From: Lycocorax pyrrhopterus obiensis | Taxonomy: Eukaryota > Chordata > Aves > Passeriformes > Paradisaeidae | Direction: 5' to 3' | DNA: 64,000 nucleotides | Assembly (NCBI GenBank): GCA_014706295.1 | Contig: JACSVZ010000006.1 | Location: 31,347,629 to 31,411,628 of the forward strand | Part shown: piece after piece, positions 35,401 to 49,680 of the stretch | Position numbering within the stretch: position 1 is the stretch's first letter | How the letters are laid out: each line of letters begins with the position of its first letter | Program-made: the position numbers and the translations under genes | The notes under the pieces: model-generated | Seen by the model: the letters and a program-made list of their open reading frames with translations, nothing else | Database searches by the model: none | What the model was told of the DNA's origin: nothing

Positions 35401-38400
35401 CCATCAGAACCCTGGCCTTGTTAAGCACTAGTAAAGCAGCATGTTAGACTTACACTAGTTTACTCAAAAAGCGAAGTAATTCAGTAAGTAGACCCTTTTT
35501 AATCACTCCGTATCTAACACTACTAAAGGTTTTCAGAATTAATAACTGGGAGGAGGGGTTTATAGCTGCTTCCTTGACCTGCTCATTCCCCTTTTTTTCT
35601 TTCATGTAACACAGCTAGGAAACAAGAAACCTACACTAACAATCATTTAATCAGGAAAATTTATCTAGTATCTCTTTCCTAGTCTAGCTAGTAATAAATT
35701 AAATTAAGATATTTTAGTCTGGTCTTCTCAGAGCTATTTGCCTTTACATTTCACTAGGAACTTCTATTTCCCACATATATTGCCCTATTTAGTCCCAACT
35801 CTTCAAACTGCTGATCTTAAATGCCTTTTGGTAAACAGAAACAGTGGTTTTATTTAGTCTGTATTCGATTTCTGCTTAACTCAAAGTCATGAAGTGTTTA
35901 ACTGTAATATTTCCGTGTTAGTCATGTAATTGAATTTTAAGTGAGAAAAAAAATATTCAAATATTTAAGAAGCAATTAGCCTATTATTCTTATTGCTATA
36001 TTTTTAAATTATTAGCTTTTTAATAATTCTCTTCAGAATATTTTATCTCAAACCCCATTCCTGTTTCAGAAAGTTGTAACACTAACATAGTTTTTCTGCT
36101 GTTTATTGATCCAGATCTGAGCTGTTTAAGCCCAGCTGATTTTTCTGTTTGTCTTTAATCGATTAACAGAGAAATGACATTCCAGTTGAGCATTTCATGG
36201 TCAGCAAGATCCTTTTTTGGATGGTAATCTTGTTTGGTAATATTTGAACAGTCTGAAATACTAACTTCATGTTCACCAAAGTCAGACAATGAGTCAGTCA
36301 AAGATTCTGAGTTAAAACCAAGAATACTTCAGGTGACTAACTACCCCACAGGTTTCTATCACTTCCTGTAGAAAAGAAAAAATACATCTTGGAATACATG
36401 TGAAAGAAAAGTGAACTATGAAATGCTGTTACCAATCTAGGATAGCTGCAAAGTTAATTCTATTACCTTGGGACAAATCAACCATTCACAGAAATAAATT
36501 TGAAATTACCCAAACTTTCATATTCAAGTACCTGTTTTACTGGTATGTTAAATGGGCAGACTCTTAAAAGTTTTCATTTCTATTGTTTCATGCTCTAAGT
36601 AGTAAATGCTGCATGAGATAATTTAGAGTTTCTTAAAAAGAGCTAATTTCCTTACTGTACTATTGATGTTACCACAACTTTGTGTACATTGCCACACCAG
36701 GAGTTCAAATGCGTTGTATGTCCTTGTTACTAATCATTCAACATTTCTTCTGAACTTTCTGTTGCCCGGTGTTTTAGTGAAATAAAAGTTAGAAAAACAC
36801 TAAAATAAACTAAAACTTTCCATCTGTTTGACTTTTTCACACTGCACCAGAACTTTTTGGACAATTGTTATCCTGAAAACTACCCAAGTCAGGCAGACAC
36901 ATGATGGAGAATATGTTGTATTCTAATTACCGCATAAATGTTTGCAATTTAAATATAAGAAATGGCTTATTATAGTGATCATGTCAAATGCAGTGGTGTC
37001 CAAAAATAAAATCCATATTTGGAGTCAGTTTGTCTGGTACAAATATGATTTTAACTTTCTAACAGTGATGGCTTCCATATGATGCTGGAGATGATCAAAA
37101 TAAGAGGGATGGGAAATAATTGGCTGGAACAAAGGTTTTCCTTTCTTCTTGATAGAAAATGTTTTAGCAGATGCCTCTTAGAAGGAACTATTCCAGCACT
37201 CTGGAAATGAAGCACATGAAGCTCACTATTTTAACTGCCAGAAATAAACATTATGAAAGAAAAAGGCTTTATTTTGACTGGTATTAGGGGACCAATCTTT
37301 AAATCCTCACTGCACGTTACTTGCCTTAAAGCTAGAAGTATATGTAGAAGGATAAGTCATACTATTTTAGCTATTACTTGACAGTGTAAAAATTTGGGGG
37401 TTGCCCTGCTCTTGGGCTGAATAATTTCTAGAGGGAGAAAAACTCAGACACTCCTCTGTGAAATGGAACTTCCTTCAATGGAACATGGGAATCACATTTG
37501 ACTTGACAGTTTCCTTGGCATAATGCCATAGCTATAACCAGTGAGTCAGGAGAAGACTGTGGCCAGTGGAAAATGGAAAAGATTTTTCTCATCAAGTTGA
37601 ACAGGAGTCTTGACAATAAAGCCAAAATAATAGCGCATTTGGCTTCGGGGTATCTAGAAAGTGGATGCGCTCCCACTTATTAGGTGTACTTGTGTAAGGA
37701 GTAATGCACAGCTCTAACTGAACAATAATTTTTATGGTAATTTCTGGTTCAGCATCACTAAACTGACTAATTTAACTCACTTGTGTCAAAGATAGAAAAA
37801 TATTTGGGACAGTAGATGACTTTTTTTCAGATCTTGTTACTTCCTGCCATATCACAGATTAAATAATTTTAATTATGTTGCCAGTTTGGATCCTAGAGCA
37901 TAACTGGAAGAAGAAACAATGGTTATTATTTCAGCTAAAGGTTGATTTAATGTGGGCTATTTTGATTAAAACTGGGAAATATTAAGAATGTATTTTTGTC
38001 CTCCAGTAGAATAAATGCTTCTAATAATCTCATGACTATTCTTTAAATGAATGCTCTCAGGCAAGTAACTTATGTTGAATAATGCTGAAAAGAGGTGCAT
38101 TTCATAGTAGATAACTATATTTTATTGAAGATTAGTACTCATAAAGAATCAAGACTAAAGATAACTGACATAGCCAGCTTTCCTAACTGCCTTAACAAAA
38201 GATCTAATGATTCTTAATATTTTCAACAGATCTTTCCCAGTGAAGTCAAAACCAGATTGTTTCATACTAAGCACTTCAGGTTCAATTAAACTGGTATTTT
38301 TAAATTAAACTTTGTTTTGTTAAAAAACCAGAAAACAAGTTGTTGATACTAACTGAAACATAAATAATGCATAAAGAAAACAGTACTGTTCCACCGTTTT

Positions 38401-41400
38401 TGCCTGACAGTGAGAGGTGAACACAAACCATATAAAATATTCCAACTAGGTTTTCAATATAATCCCTTAGGGAGCTGTGACAAAAGATCTAAGATCATCA
38501 GTTCAAATAATCACAGCACTAAAGATGGTAAAACTGATGGTGTTGCAAGATGAGCAGCAGACTAACTCCTCCAACTCATATTTCTTTCAAAGACATCCTG
38601 GACATCTAACTATTTTGTACTCTCCTTGAACATCAGTCCATATTTGAGACTTTCCAGCTGAGAGTATTTAGTGGGTCACCACAGAGAAAGAAGATGCTGA
38701 ATCATGTGAATGGTGTGTAAAGGCAGCCCATCCAGACTTGAGCATGACCCTCAGGCTACTTCTGCTTTACAGTATAATGTTAGAGAATATCCATCTGAAC
38801 ATCCTTTCAGTTCTACTCTAGAAGATGTAGGCTTGTAAGTGGGATGGTAAGTCTGTAAAAGCAAAATACACACAGACAGAAACAAACTTCAGTTTTTACA
38901 GAAAAGTACTGGCACTCCAAATGTGTGTTTAAATATTCAGCACCTTAGCTACTTAGCTGTTAAGCAACAGCAAAATCATTGTTTACTCTGATGTAAATTA
39001 ACTGATTAGATATGTTAAATATTAAAATCAGTACTCTAATTATGAACTTGGGACAGGCACAGATGCTGTTAGTGGTGTTCTCTAGCAAATTGTTTTCCTG
39101 ATGTGCTATATCCAAGGTCCATTGCAGCTGCCTAAAGGAATAATCGGTTGTAGCTACAGGCTTGCCTCATAAGATCATTGGAATTATCATGTATGCTAAG
39201 GATTTTTTTTTTCCTGCCTGTCCTTGGAAACAATTTTAATGCTTTTGCCTCTACTTGTGCATAATTTTACCTAGAATATCAACCACTTCCTATTAATTGT
39301 ATCTTTTCTAACATAACAAACAGTTGACTTTCCATGTATAAATCTTGACTTTCTCTTAACTGAAACTTAACCAAACTATGATTTTCATGTTATTGACTTT
39401 GAAAAAATGTGTCAAAACCTCTTCCCATAAAAATTATTTTTTTTCTGTGAATACAAGGAAAGAAAGCTACACCATCTTAAATATAACATACAGAAATGTC
39501 ACTGTAAACATGTAGTGTCATGAGTGACTAAAGCACTAATAGTGCAGAGCTGCTCATTTTTACAGAGCAGATTATATATATGTGGATGATTGACATTCTC
39601 CTTGACCGATTTTTGAAAATTGAACAGCATTAAGAAAAGTGAAAGGTCTCTTGATATATTTTTGTGGCTCTCCCACTCAAAATTAGTATAAGGCAAAAGA
39701 GAGAATCATTTCAGGGGATGGAAAAAAGACTGGAAGGAAAAGAACACGAGAAAATAATTAATTAATAACTCTAAATACACAGATCTCACAAGAAGTTCTT
39801 CACTGCTAGTCCCAGGAGGCTGAAAAGATATTCAGAAGTGTACATTGCCTTTTCTCTTCCCTCCTAGCCTGGTCTGGTATAGCTTTTCCTAGAATGAGTT
39901 ATCCCATACTCTACACACTTCCCTTAAAGTACAAAAAAGTTCAGACAAAAATCAGTCTAAGCTATGTTCAGCTGCCTGTAAAAGGATTAGAAACTCGGGC
40001 TGTTCAGCTGAACATAAATATGTGTGCAAAATGTAGTAATATAGTATATACAGTATATATAGTAGTGATTGATTTTTAAAGGCCAAGAATGTAACTAATG
40101 ACATAATCCTAAAATGCTGTACAGCTATACAATTAACTCTTTTGGCTTCGTTTAGTTACTACTCTATATATGTCATAAAATAAATTTTAAAAACCAAACT
40201 CACTGGTATTTATACGTTTTATTTAGCAACCCCACAGTTCTTAAGAAAATAACAAGTGCATCATAGTCAGGGATATATCAGAACTCCAACTATAGTGCTT
40301 ATAATCATATAAAAGCATCCTAAAAAAAAATTAAAAATGAGCAAAGATACATTAGGTCATTCCTCATTATAGCAAGATATAACAAAAACAAAAGTACCAA
40401 TGAGAAGTTAACTGTCTTAAAACATCTCTAACGGAATATTGAACTATATTTCAAAATATGGCAGAGATAAAGTCACTAATTATACACAGGAAATATGTCT
40501 GAGGTTTTTCTAAATGATTACTTCATCGATAGGTAAATTGCAGTAAGTTACTACATTTTAATTAATAGAACACCTTGATATTAGGTGAGGAAATAAAAGA
40601 CGTTAAGTTAACACAGTTGAATTCCTAGAAGAGGTAAGGTGGCACTCCAGAAACTAAATTACAATTTTAACTCCTGCAGTGATGAGGTCTGGAACAGGCA
40701 TTGGACTGGGGCATATGCCTTTATGTCTTCTAAGGGGGCTTGGCTTCACCGGAATTGCTGAATTCCATTAAAATTCTGTGGGTTGAAGTAAAATAAAAAT
40801 TAAAAGAAAGAAAAAAAGAGTAAAAAATACCCAAACCCACTCCTGCTTCCAAAGTTGGGTTACTTGCAGCGAATTTAAAAGTCAATAGCATCACACCTGA
40901 AGAAATTTCTAATCAAGGGATGGCAAAACCTCGCCATTCTGTCAGCTGCAAATAAGAACATTTCCAAGGAAAAAGACCATTGAGGGCATATCTTAGAAAG
41001 CTGACGTTGAGGGAGAGGTCTCAAAATGGTTCGCCAGTGGTAAAGTCAGTGGGGGTTTATGAATTTATTAGCAAGCAGAGCTGAGCTTATCATGGCACTG
41101 GGAATGGCCACAAGAGTTTTTGAGCAGGGCGAGCCATTCATACTGCACTGATTGTGGCGTTACTGAGCACGGTGTGAGACTTGCACACTTCAGCTGAAGC
41201 TCCTATAGCAGAATCACCTGAAGAGAGCAAGACACTCATTTGGTTCATTTCACAGCATTACATTTAATAATTTCTGCAAATACGCCTTTTTCTATTGTTA
41301 ATAAAATTCACTCTCTTTCTCCCTATACAGTCACCTGTTTAGAGTACACAAAGAAGCTTGCTGAGGCAGGGGAAGTATGTATGTTGACTTTGTTTTATAA

Positions 41401-44400
41401 AAACGTGGTTTTGTTTACTTCAGAGAAAATTCAATAAAAATTATATCACATTATTTAGTAGCAGCATGTAGAAACTTGCTAAAATTACATGAGTACTGAA
41501 AGACCACAGAGTAATGTATGTTGCTAAGAAATTTCATCAATCTTTTTGAAAGAGTTCAGTAACAAAGAACAGAAACTAGTTTAAGCATGAAGAAAATATA
41601 AATAATACTAAAATAATTTCCCTAATTTTTGCATGCTTTGCTGATTATAGCTATTGCAGAGATTCAACAAAATGGCTATTTGATTTATTTTAATTCCAAA
41701 GAAGTGAAACCTGGTGTAACTAGAGCATAAAAATTAGTAAACACAACAGATTTCAATACAATTTGACTGTTAACCAGTCACAAAGTTTTTCTTTCTCTCA
41801 CAAGAAACAATATTCAAATCGTTGCAGTGAGCGCAGCAGAGAGTATAAAAATTCTTTATTTTCGTCAATCTATAGATTATCATTACTAGAAAGGGACAAG
41901 GAAAACTGAAGGAAGGTCTCCATCAGTTCCATAAAAAAAGGATCTAAAAAATTATGGAAAAGAGGATCTGAGAGTTACATCAGAAAACCCATAATAGTTA
42001 AAATAAAGCTGTAAATTTAAGTGTCGATTTATGGGACTTTTCAGTTTATCCTGGCTGTAACCAACTCTTCTTCTGTCATTCCCCAGTAGCTTTATAGGTG
42101 GATGGAAAGCAAAGAAGGCATTTTTTTGCAAGTTGCTGATTATAAATTTAGTTACAAATTCACGTTCAAAAACTTTGCTTGAAATGTTGAAAAATTGGGA
42201 GATTTTTCTCATCATGAATTCCTAACAGCTGAGGACGACAGCACACTTGACTGTACAGGTCTATGTACATAACTCATGTGAAGCCACTCAAAGTGCTACA
42301 TTGATCATGAATCATTTCATTCTTGCTGTTACAGATTTTGAATACTCAAAAAGTCCCTGGTCTTCCTTCATCTTGGCCCCTCAGAGAGACCTATTTGTGA
42401 ATAAGACTTCAGGCAGAAGTGACTAGAGAACTGTGCTGAGGTAACTGTACTTCTCTGGCACATTTGAAGTGCAGATGCATGAAAATATAACTTTTGCACA
42501 ATCCGTTTCTTTGCCTAGGCTTTGAGGTATCACATATCATCTTCTGATGTTGTGGAAAGCACATAACTCTCAGGACACTTTCATTTTACCAAATGGTGAG
42601 CTGAAAGATGGTAAAAGGATTATGAACCCCCTGTCAACCCACCCTACCCTGTGGATAATTAATCTGGGAGATGTGGTGCAGAAAGCTGATTTTCCGGTGA
42701 AAAGTATGCAAAAATCTGCAGTTTCCTGAGTATTTTCAAATTTTTATAAAAGAATAGCAGCTGAAAACTCATGCTTTTGTTCTGAAAAGGAACTGGTTTC
42801 TAAACACACAAATATATTGTGCCCAAATACCTTTGATCCTTCTACATCACTATTCACAAATAAACTGCTATTTGTTCAGGTCTACCATGTAAAACATTAT
42901 GACTTCATAAAAGTCAAATAAGATGCCCCTCAATGAACTTTCCCAAAGAAAGCAATGGTGTGATAAACAGATATCTTTTGTGCAGGCAAACAAAACTCAA
43001 AAAATGGCATCTAAAGATGTTTAGAATCATTTCATAATTTAAGGATTTCTTCCCCCAATGTCTTTAACACTGCAATAGTTGGAAAGTCAGAGGGTGATGG
43101 TGTACGGCAATTAGTCCTGTTTTTATAGTTTTTTTGTTTTGAACACATTTTCCATGACAATGGTAAGCATATACTTCAAAGGTACATTTTTTAAGGTCTG
43201 GAGAGGCCTTCTAATTCCTCTGTGACTGCTCATCCACTGACCATACTGTTATTTTTCAGCACTGATTTTAGTCACAGAAAGCTTCTTGTTACAATCTTAA
43301 GGCATTAGGACTAAAAACCCCAACAATTTAAACCCCTGCCATACTAATTTTGCTGCTGTTCTCAGAATTTCATTCCGTTTATAATCTCATTCTGAGCTAC
43401 AGAAACCCACTATTGACAAGTTGAGAGACAATCTCACTCACACAGCCTTGATACAGCTAATTATTCTGCTGTCTTTTCATAGGATATTGACACAGAAACT
43501 CATCACAACTACTATTCTGTGCAGAATAATATAAGACAAATAAAATCAATGTTATGTAACAAGCAAAGATAAGAAATGTCACAAACATAACCTTTCACAA
43601 ATGATTATGTATTCGGCTCAAGGGATTCACAATAAGCTGTAAAACCTGAAACAGATTTCGTAATTTTGAAAAGATTAATATCGGGGTGATTACTGAAGTG
43701 GGGAAAAACAGTGAAGGCAAGGAAGTAGTGCAAAAGTACATACTACTGTTCTTAAAGGGTAAATTAAAAAGTGTGTTTGCAATTCAAGCTAATCAATAAA
43801 TTACTTAACTTTGAAAAGCAGCAGTAGGATCGATGTGCAAACAACAAAATAAACACAAGTAGTTCATTAAGTGAATAAGTCTGGGATCATCTGTAGTATG
43901 AACAATTGCAGTAGGCAAATTTTAAACAGAAACTGAGCATTGAAAAGCCAAATTTTCAGGTAACTTGTCACATTAACAAGCCTGTGTAAGCTCCAAAAAA
44001 AATATACATGGAGATTGTTACCGTCTGTCTAAGCTGGACAGTAGGAAACTAGGAAAGAAACAGGCCACCATTTCCAACTGAGAGAATTACAAAATTACAA
44101 TTACAAAAATGTGTCTGATCCTGAATTCAAGTGGTTAAAATTTGAAGACACCAGTGCTAAACTGCTTGGCTTGAAGTAAATAAATTAACTTCCAGAGAGG
44201 AGTGAAACCTGGATCAATTGTTCTAATTTGCATCAATTAACTACTGTTTGGGCCAGAAAGTGTTATTTTGCATACCAGTGGTGTGTCACTGCTCTAGAAA
44301 CAAAGGTCTTGAATGACTATTGCAACTCAAATTCCTGCTAGTTTCTTGAGTGCCTGAACAATTCTAAACCATAATGATAACTTAAGAGGACACGCGTTAG

Positions 44401-47400
44401 AGATGAAAGGTTCTGAAAGATGGCAGTAGCATCTGCAAAATGCCAGTCATTTTTCAGAAGCAAGTTTTGTTACAGAGAAGAGTTTTTACCCTCTTCCCCC
44501 CTCCATCATTTCTGGCAGGATCAGTAACAGAAGAATCTCAAACTTGGGGTCTTGGTGCCACAGGTCTGCTTGTTCCTGAAGCATCCAACCTCTTGCGATA
44601 AGAGCAGTAGTAAGTAAGTAAACAAACTGTCATGTTTTTTCTCAAATTTGAAGTATGGTTGATTTGTATGCTAGTTTTATGCAGTCTGACCCCCTAGCCC
44701 TACATATTTTTATGAAAAAGACAAAACAGTTCAAATACCACAATTTTATACGACTCACAACCCTCTATTAACCATATTAACAATATATGTGTGAATATAT
44801 ATGTGGGTGAAATGTCCAGGCAATGACAGAAGGACAGACACCAGAGCCTTCAGATTGAACACATTTTAACAGCTACTACCAATTAAACTCCATGCCTTCT
44901 GCAACTCCAGTATAATCAATTTCTGAGTGGAGATAGGTTCCTGAAAGGATGTGATGATTCAGTATCCCTCTTTTTTAACATTTTTTTTGTGGTCCAGTAG
45001 CGCTTGGTGAGAAGAGTTAATACTAATACAAATAAATGCATATTTGCATCTCAAATAACTGAAGAAAATCTTAAGAGACAATGCCTTGGTGAGTAAAGGG
45101 GTGTGATGAGTACCTATGTAGGAGGATAGCTACATCCAGTAAAATGGTAAATGGAGATAAAGTGGTGGTAAATATGCCTGCATATTACCCGTTGCTGCTG
45201 CCCCTACTGCTGCACAGAAAGAGTGAATTGGTTCTGTGGAGAGGCTGAAAGGAGGGGAAGAAGTCAGTACAGGAGGGAAATGCACAAGGAAAAAAGGATT
45301 CCTATATAATCCATCACATATCTGACGTTACCCGTAGTTTTTCTGCAATGGAGTAAACTGAAGCACTGTCATAGAACTCAATGCCAGCAGCATCAGTCTT
45401 CAAAATCTGGTAAATTCCTTCAGAAGTGTCATCAAGAAAGGTCAGGAACATGCTGATGTTGTAGGAAAGCCCGGATTATTTGCTTCTGTGCTTGAACAGA
45501 TGTAAATAGAAGCAGCTACAGGAAATATATTCTATAATTAGGTTTCATGCTGGTTTGAAAGTTGCTTGTTATAGACCTTTTAATAGTAGATAATGCCATA
45601 GTTTGAAGCTGTTCATTCGGATTTTCTGCTACTTTAATGAAAAAATTATTATTTGCAAGTTATGTGGGTTTTGTCATGTCATCATTTTTGTGCCAGGCGA
45701 CTGGAATGCCTCTTTTGATTCAATTTTTTGAAATGCTGAGACTTTTCTTAAAGATTTTTGTTTGCAAGACAAATATCTTTGTACTGTGTGAGTTGAAAAT
45801 TTCTATCCAAATCTGTGGCAATTCTAACAGTTAGGAATTTGTCCCTGTCACCTTTTAACAGGTGGTAAAGAACTTCAGACTAGCAAAGACAAGTAGATAT
45901 CTGGACTGTTCCCTCACACAGCTTGGACGGATAGTTTAGTAAACAAGTGAACTAGCAAATTAGTATGCTATTGAAGCTAGGTATCAAAAAGACTAACCTA
46001 GGATTTTTGCTAAAAAAAACCCAAACATTGAGACAATGGAGTCTGCCTGAAATACAAAGTTGTATCTTAAGGTCTAAACAAAGAGAACATGTATAGAATA
46101 TCAGTTGTCCCTGACTCTCAACACAAAGGATGCTGGTTTGTAGCTTGTAGATCTATTGATCAACAAGAATCTTGAGCCTGAGATCTCCAGGAAAAATACT
46201 GTCACCTGCTTTTTAGTCCTGTGATTTTCAAGGACTTTGAAAACAATTCTAAAATCCAAAATTATTGCATCATCTCTCACTGTGAAAAGACTGAAATGCT
46301 GGAACAGGAGGGAAGCATAGTTTGGAAATACACTCCCTTCAGTCAAAAGTAGAAAAAGATCCAGTAGACCATTAGAGATTTCAAATGCTAGAGAAATTGT
46401 GCTAGATTTCACTGAGATTTACCAAATTAACTTAATTTTTCAATTTCTATGTAACAATATGGGAAGATCAAATAAAATCTAAATGGAAAATTAGGGAAAA
46501 GACAAAATGAATTCCAGATCAGATACCTCTTTACTCCCAAAGAATAAAATGTTCTTTTTCTTTTTTGTTTCTTCTCCTTCCTGCTTACTTGCATGGAGAA
46601 TATGCAGTGGAAACCACATTCCTCAACTTCTTCCTGTTCCACCCCTCACTCAAAAACATCTTTTTCACCTTCATTGAAGGGCAGAACTTGTCCTACGCAG
46701 GAACAAAGAACAAGGGAGAAGTCTTACCAGATAAAATTGGATGCAGATATTATTCCTGCAGCTTCTGCCAGTTGGTAGTTGGCTCCAGCAACACCCTCCG
46801 CCTACATTCCTTAATTTTGTCAAATAGTGAAACAACTATGATTTTAAAAAACATGTCTATGATTTGCTTATGGATTTTTTTATATAATTTTTTCATAATT
46901 CCCTGACTAGTCGTTCCTGCATGGCAGCCTTGTTTCCCTTCCTTCTCACTAGTTCTTCATTTATTTCCTACAGCATGGAAAGCTCCTTAGTAATTTAAAC
47001 CACGGAAAATGTGTATGTTGATTTCCATGTGTTAATTTAGTCTCTTATATAATTTTCCTTCTCACACTTAATTTACCCTATATTTTATTTGAAAATATTT
47101 TGGGATAGCCTTGACTGCCCAGTGTCTACTGAGCAATATTAGCATATTATCCAGGTAGCCAGCACCCTATTCCTTTCACAAGCAGAAGACACTATTTGAG
47201 TGTACACTTTGAGTGCTGAAGAGCTGAGAGCAGGTTTTCTCTGAAAAACTTAATTAATAAGATGCTAGTTTGGTTCTCTGTAGGACACAAGTTCTTGGTA
47301 TCTTTCAGAAGCAGGATAGTACAGCTTGGATATTAGAACTCTTACACCTCTAATCATTACGGCAATTAGAATCATATATCTTCTGTCTCGCGAAGTGTAA

Positions 47401-48613
47401 GTCTGACACATATTGATGTTTCAAGCTTAATGTCCTGTACTGTTTAAAGCCGAATCTCTACTGACACTCAGAGGGTACCCAACCTGTAGCTTGTAGTATA
47501 TAGGGAATGTTTAAAACACTTTTGAAAGTTCTTGGCTAACAAATCGTATTTATTATGTTAGAGTCATAGAACTGACTGACTCACAGACACCCTTCTATTT
47601 GCATTATATATTTTTTATCCCTGTCATGTTGAAATCCATTTTGAAGTGAAAGCTGTTTATTCATCTTAAAAGTTGCTGAGGCTGTCATAAGCATGGATAA
47701 GATGACAAGTGCTATTTTTTAGCTCAAAATTAGCAAAAGCTCACGACTCAGAGGCAGCTCAGGTTGCAGTTTTAATCCAGTTTTCCCTTTCTCAGTTTTG
47801 TTATAAGATTGTTACTGCACTAGGTGCACCAGCACTGAAGTGCACAAGTCATTCTCTGCACTGGTACACTGCTAGTTGTCTTTTTGACCACATTAGACAC
47901 TCATCCAGCATGACAGCGCAGGTTCAGGTACAAAAAATCTGCTTTCATTCATCATGTGGTTGAACTAGCTACTCTTTTATTACCCTTGAGACTTACAAAA
48001 GGCCATCTAATTTTAAAAAAATTGATTCAACTTTGTTTATACTTGGGAAGCATCCTGAGTTGGAGTCAGGATCTCCATGGGCCCCAAATACTAGTTTCAG
48101 AACTTACTGACCCTCTTCTCAGTAACACGGCTTGCAGAGAAAGGCAACACTGAAGGACTCATGAGTCAGTTCCTGGACCCCTGCAGTTTATAACCCAGCG
48201 TTAAGGTAAAAAAGGGGATATCGATTTCCCTTCAGGCTAATATACTGGAGTATAGGTAAAAGAAGTTCAGTAATGTCCATGTATCAAGTCAGCCATCCCT
48301 GCTAAGGGAGCAGCAGCCTCCAGCGCAGAAACAAATAAACAGATAGCTTCTCCATAATGCAAGAAGCATAATACACATAAACATCCAGAAATTATGTCAT
48401 GTCAGACAGTTCATCCATTCCTTATATAGATGTAATTATATATGTTTTAATCGTTAAGATGGACAGATGTCTCTTTAGTCCCAATGGTACTACTGTGCCA
48501 CCTAAGTTGCTGAGATGTACCTAATTTCCTTCCAGCTGGTGTCTTAGTGTAAATACACTTGAACAATTTCAAGGACTTGCACAGACATACAAGAATAAAG
48601 GAAAATCAAGAAT

Positions 48614-48634
48614 ATAAACAAACAAACAAACAAA
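48614..48634. repeat. (AAAC)n microsatellite
   Basis: About five tandem AAAC units between aatat and aaaatttta. Confidence 0.92.
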
Positions 48635-49080
48635 ATTTTAATTCATAGAAATATTTCCGTGGCCTAAAATGCCTCCAATGGGTATATTTTTCCTTACAAA
48701 CACATAATGTTTAAGCATATGATGTATGTGAACAAACTTGAATGAGTTGTACAGGAGAATATACATGAAAATGTTCTGTGAGACAAGCAGTGAATGCAAG
48801 ATCCCCAAGAAAAGCTCATCTGTTAATGCCAAGGTGCCATATGAGAACGTGTGAGAAATAAAACTTCAGTGTCTGGGGAACTTCATTCTATAAAATCCAC
48901 CAAATGCAAATCTTTGCTTAGACTTCTAGGCAATATTTGTTCTAAAACACGTGCTATGCTGCAATTTTTGATATATTAAAAGGAAAAAGTGCATTTCTCA
49001 TAAGAACTGCACACCTCTTCTAAAGTGCACTTCAAAAAATTTCAGTTTTTAAGATTCTTATGTTATTTGAGTTATATAAG

Positions 49081-49680
49081 TGTCTGAGTTTGATTTGGGA
49101 AAGGGTTAATTTTCTTCTTAGTAGCTGGTACAGTTTTTAATTCAGTATGAGAATGATGTTGGTAACACACTGGTGTTTGGCTGTTACTAAGCAGTGCTTG
49201 CCCTGAGTCAAGGACTTTTCAGTGTCCCAGACTCTGCCAGTGAGGAAGTGCACCAGAAGCTGTGAGGGAGCATGGCCAGGACAGCTGGCCTGAACTGGCC
49301 AAGGGGATATTCCATACCATGGAATGTCATGCTCAGGACATAAACTGGGGGGAAGTTTCCAGAAGCTGCCAATGGCAGCTCAGGATGGGCTGGGCATTGG
49401 CCAGCAAGTGGTGACTAATTTTATTGCGCATTGATTTTCTTCCTTGGGATTTATTCCTGTGTCTCTCTTCCCTTTTCATTGTTATTAATATTGGGGTTTA
49501 TTATTACTACTATTATTATTATTACTGTTATTATATTTTCCTTTATTTCAATTATAAAACTGTTCTTATTTCAACCCTCAGGTTTTAACTTTTTTTTCTG
49601 GTTCTCCTTTCCATCCCACCAGGAAGGGGGAGAGTGAATGAGAGATTGTGGTATTTAGTTTCCAGCTGGGGTTAACCTCA
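49081..49680 (+). mobile_element. Older solo LTR, avian ERVL-like
   Basis: It begins tgtctgagtttgatttggga and continues through gggttaattttcttcttagt, agctggtacag and gagaatgatgttggtaacac. Next come a catggccaggacagctggcc block and ggatattccataccatggaa. A TATA-like acataaactgggggg lies at 49337-49351. A TTA-rich run precedes aattataaaactgttcttat (decayed polyadenylation region) and tttcaaccctcaggtttt. It ends in ccagctggggttaacctca, where the family has GGTTAAACCACGACA, so the right terminus has mutated. No internal retroviral genes flank it. No clear target-site duplication was found. It looks older than the 26.7 kb LTR. Confidence 0.87.
49498..49534. repeat. (TTA)n run inside LTR
   Basis: The run ttattattactactattatt continues as attattactgttattat. 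It lies within the LTR and encodes the Ile-rich frame seen at 49431-49637. Confidence 0.9.

Larger units (their letters stand above)
29342..49080. other. ~19.7 kb AT-rich sequence without recognised genes or interspersed repeats
   Basis: I saw no CR1 tail, LTR terminus, tRNA-like box or exon cluster. The longest frame is 165 codons (minus, 33880-34377), with no recognisable domain. A near-perfect 20-bp tandem duplication lies at 32441-32480 and an (AAAC)n run at 48614-48634. The rest is unique AT-rich DNA, either intergenic or intronic. Diverged ancient repeats and conserved noncoding elements cannot be excluded without alignment. Confidence 0.55.

Noticed and set aside
47560..47600. tagagtcatagaactgactg resembling a reverse CR1 tail
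   Set aside because: The expected ggttggaaa and atcatcaagtccaac blocks do not follow.
49431..49637. Ile-rich hydrophobic 68-codon frame resembling a membrane protein
   Set aside because: It lies inside the LTR and is encoded by its TTA repeat.
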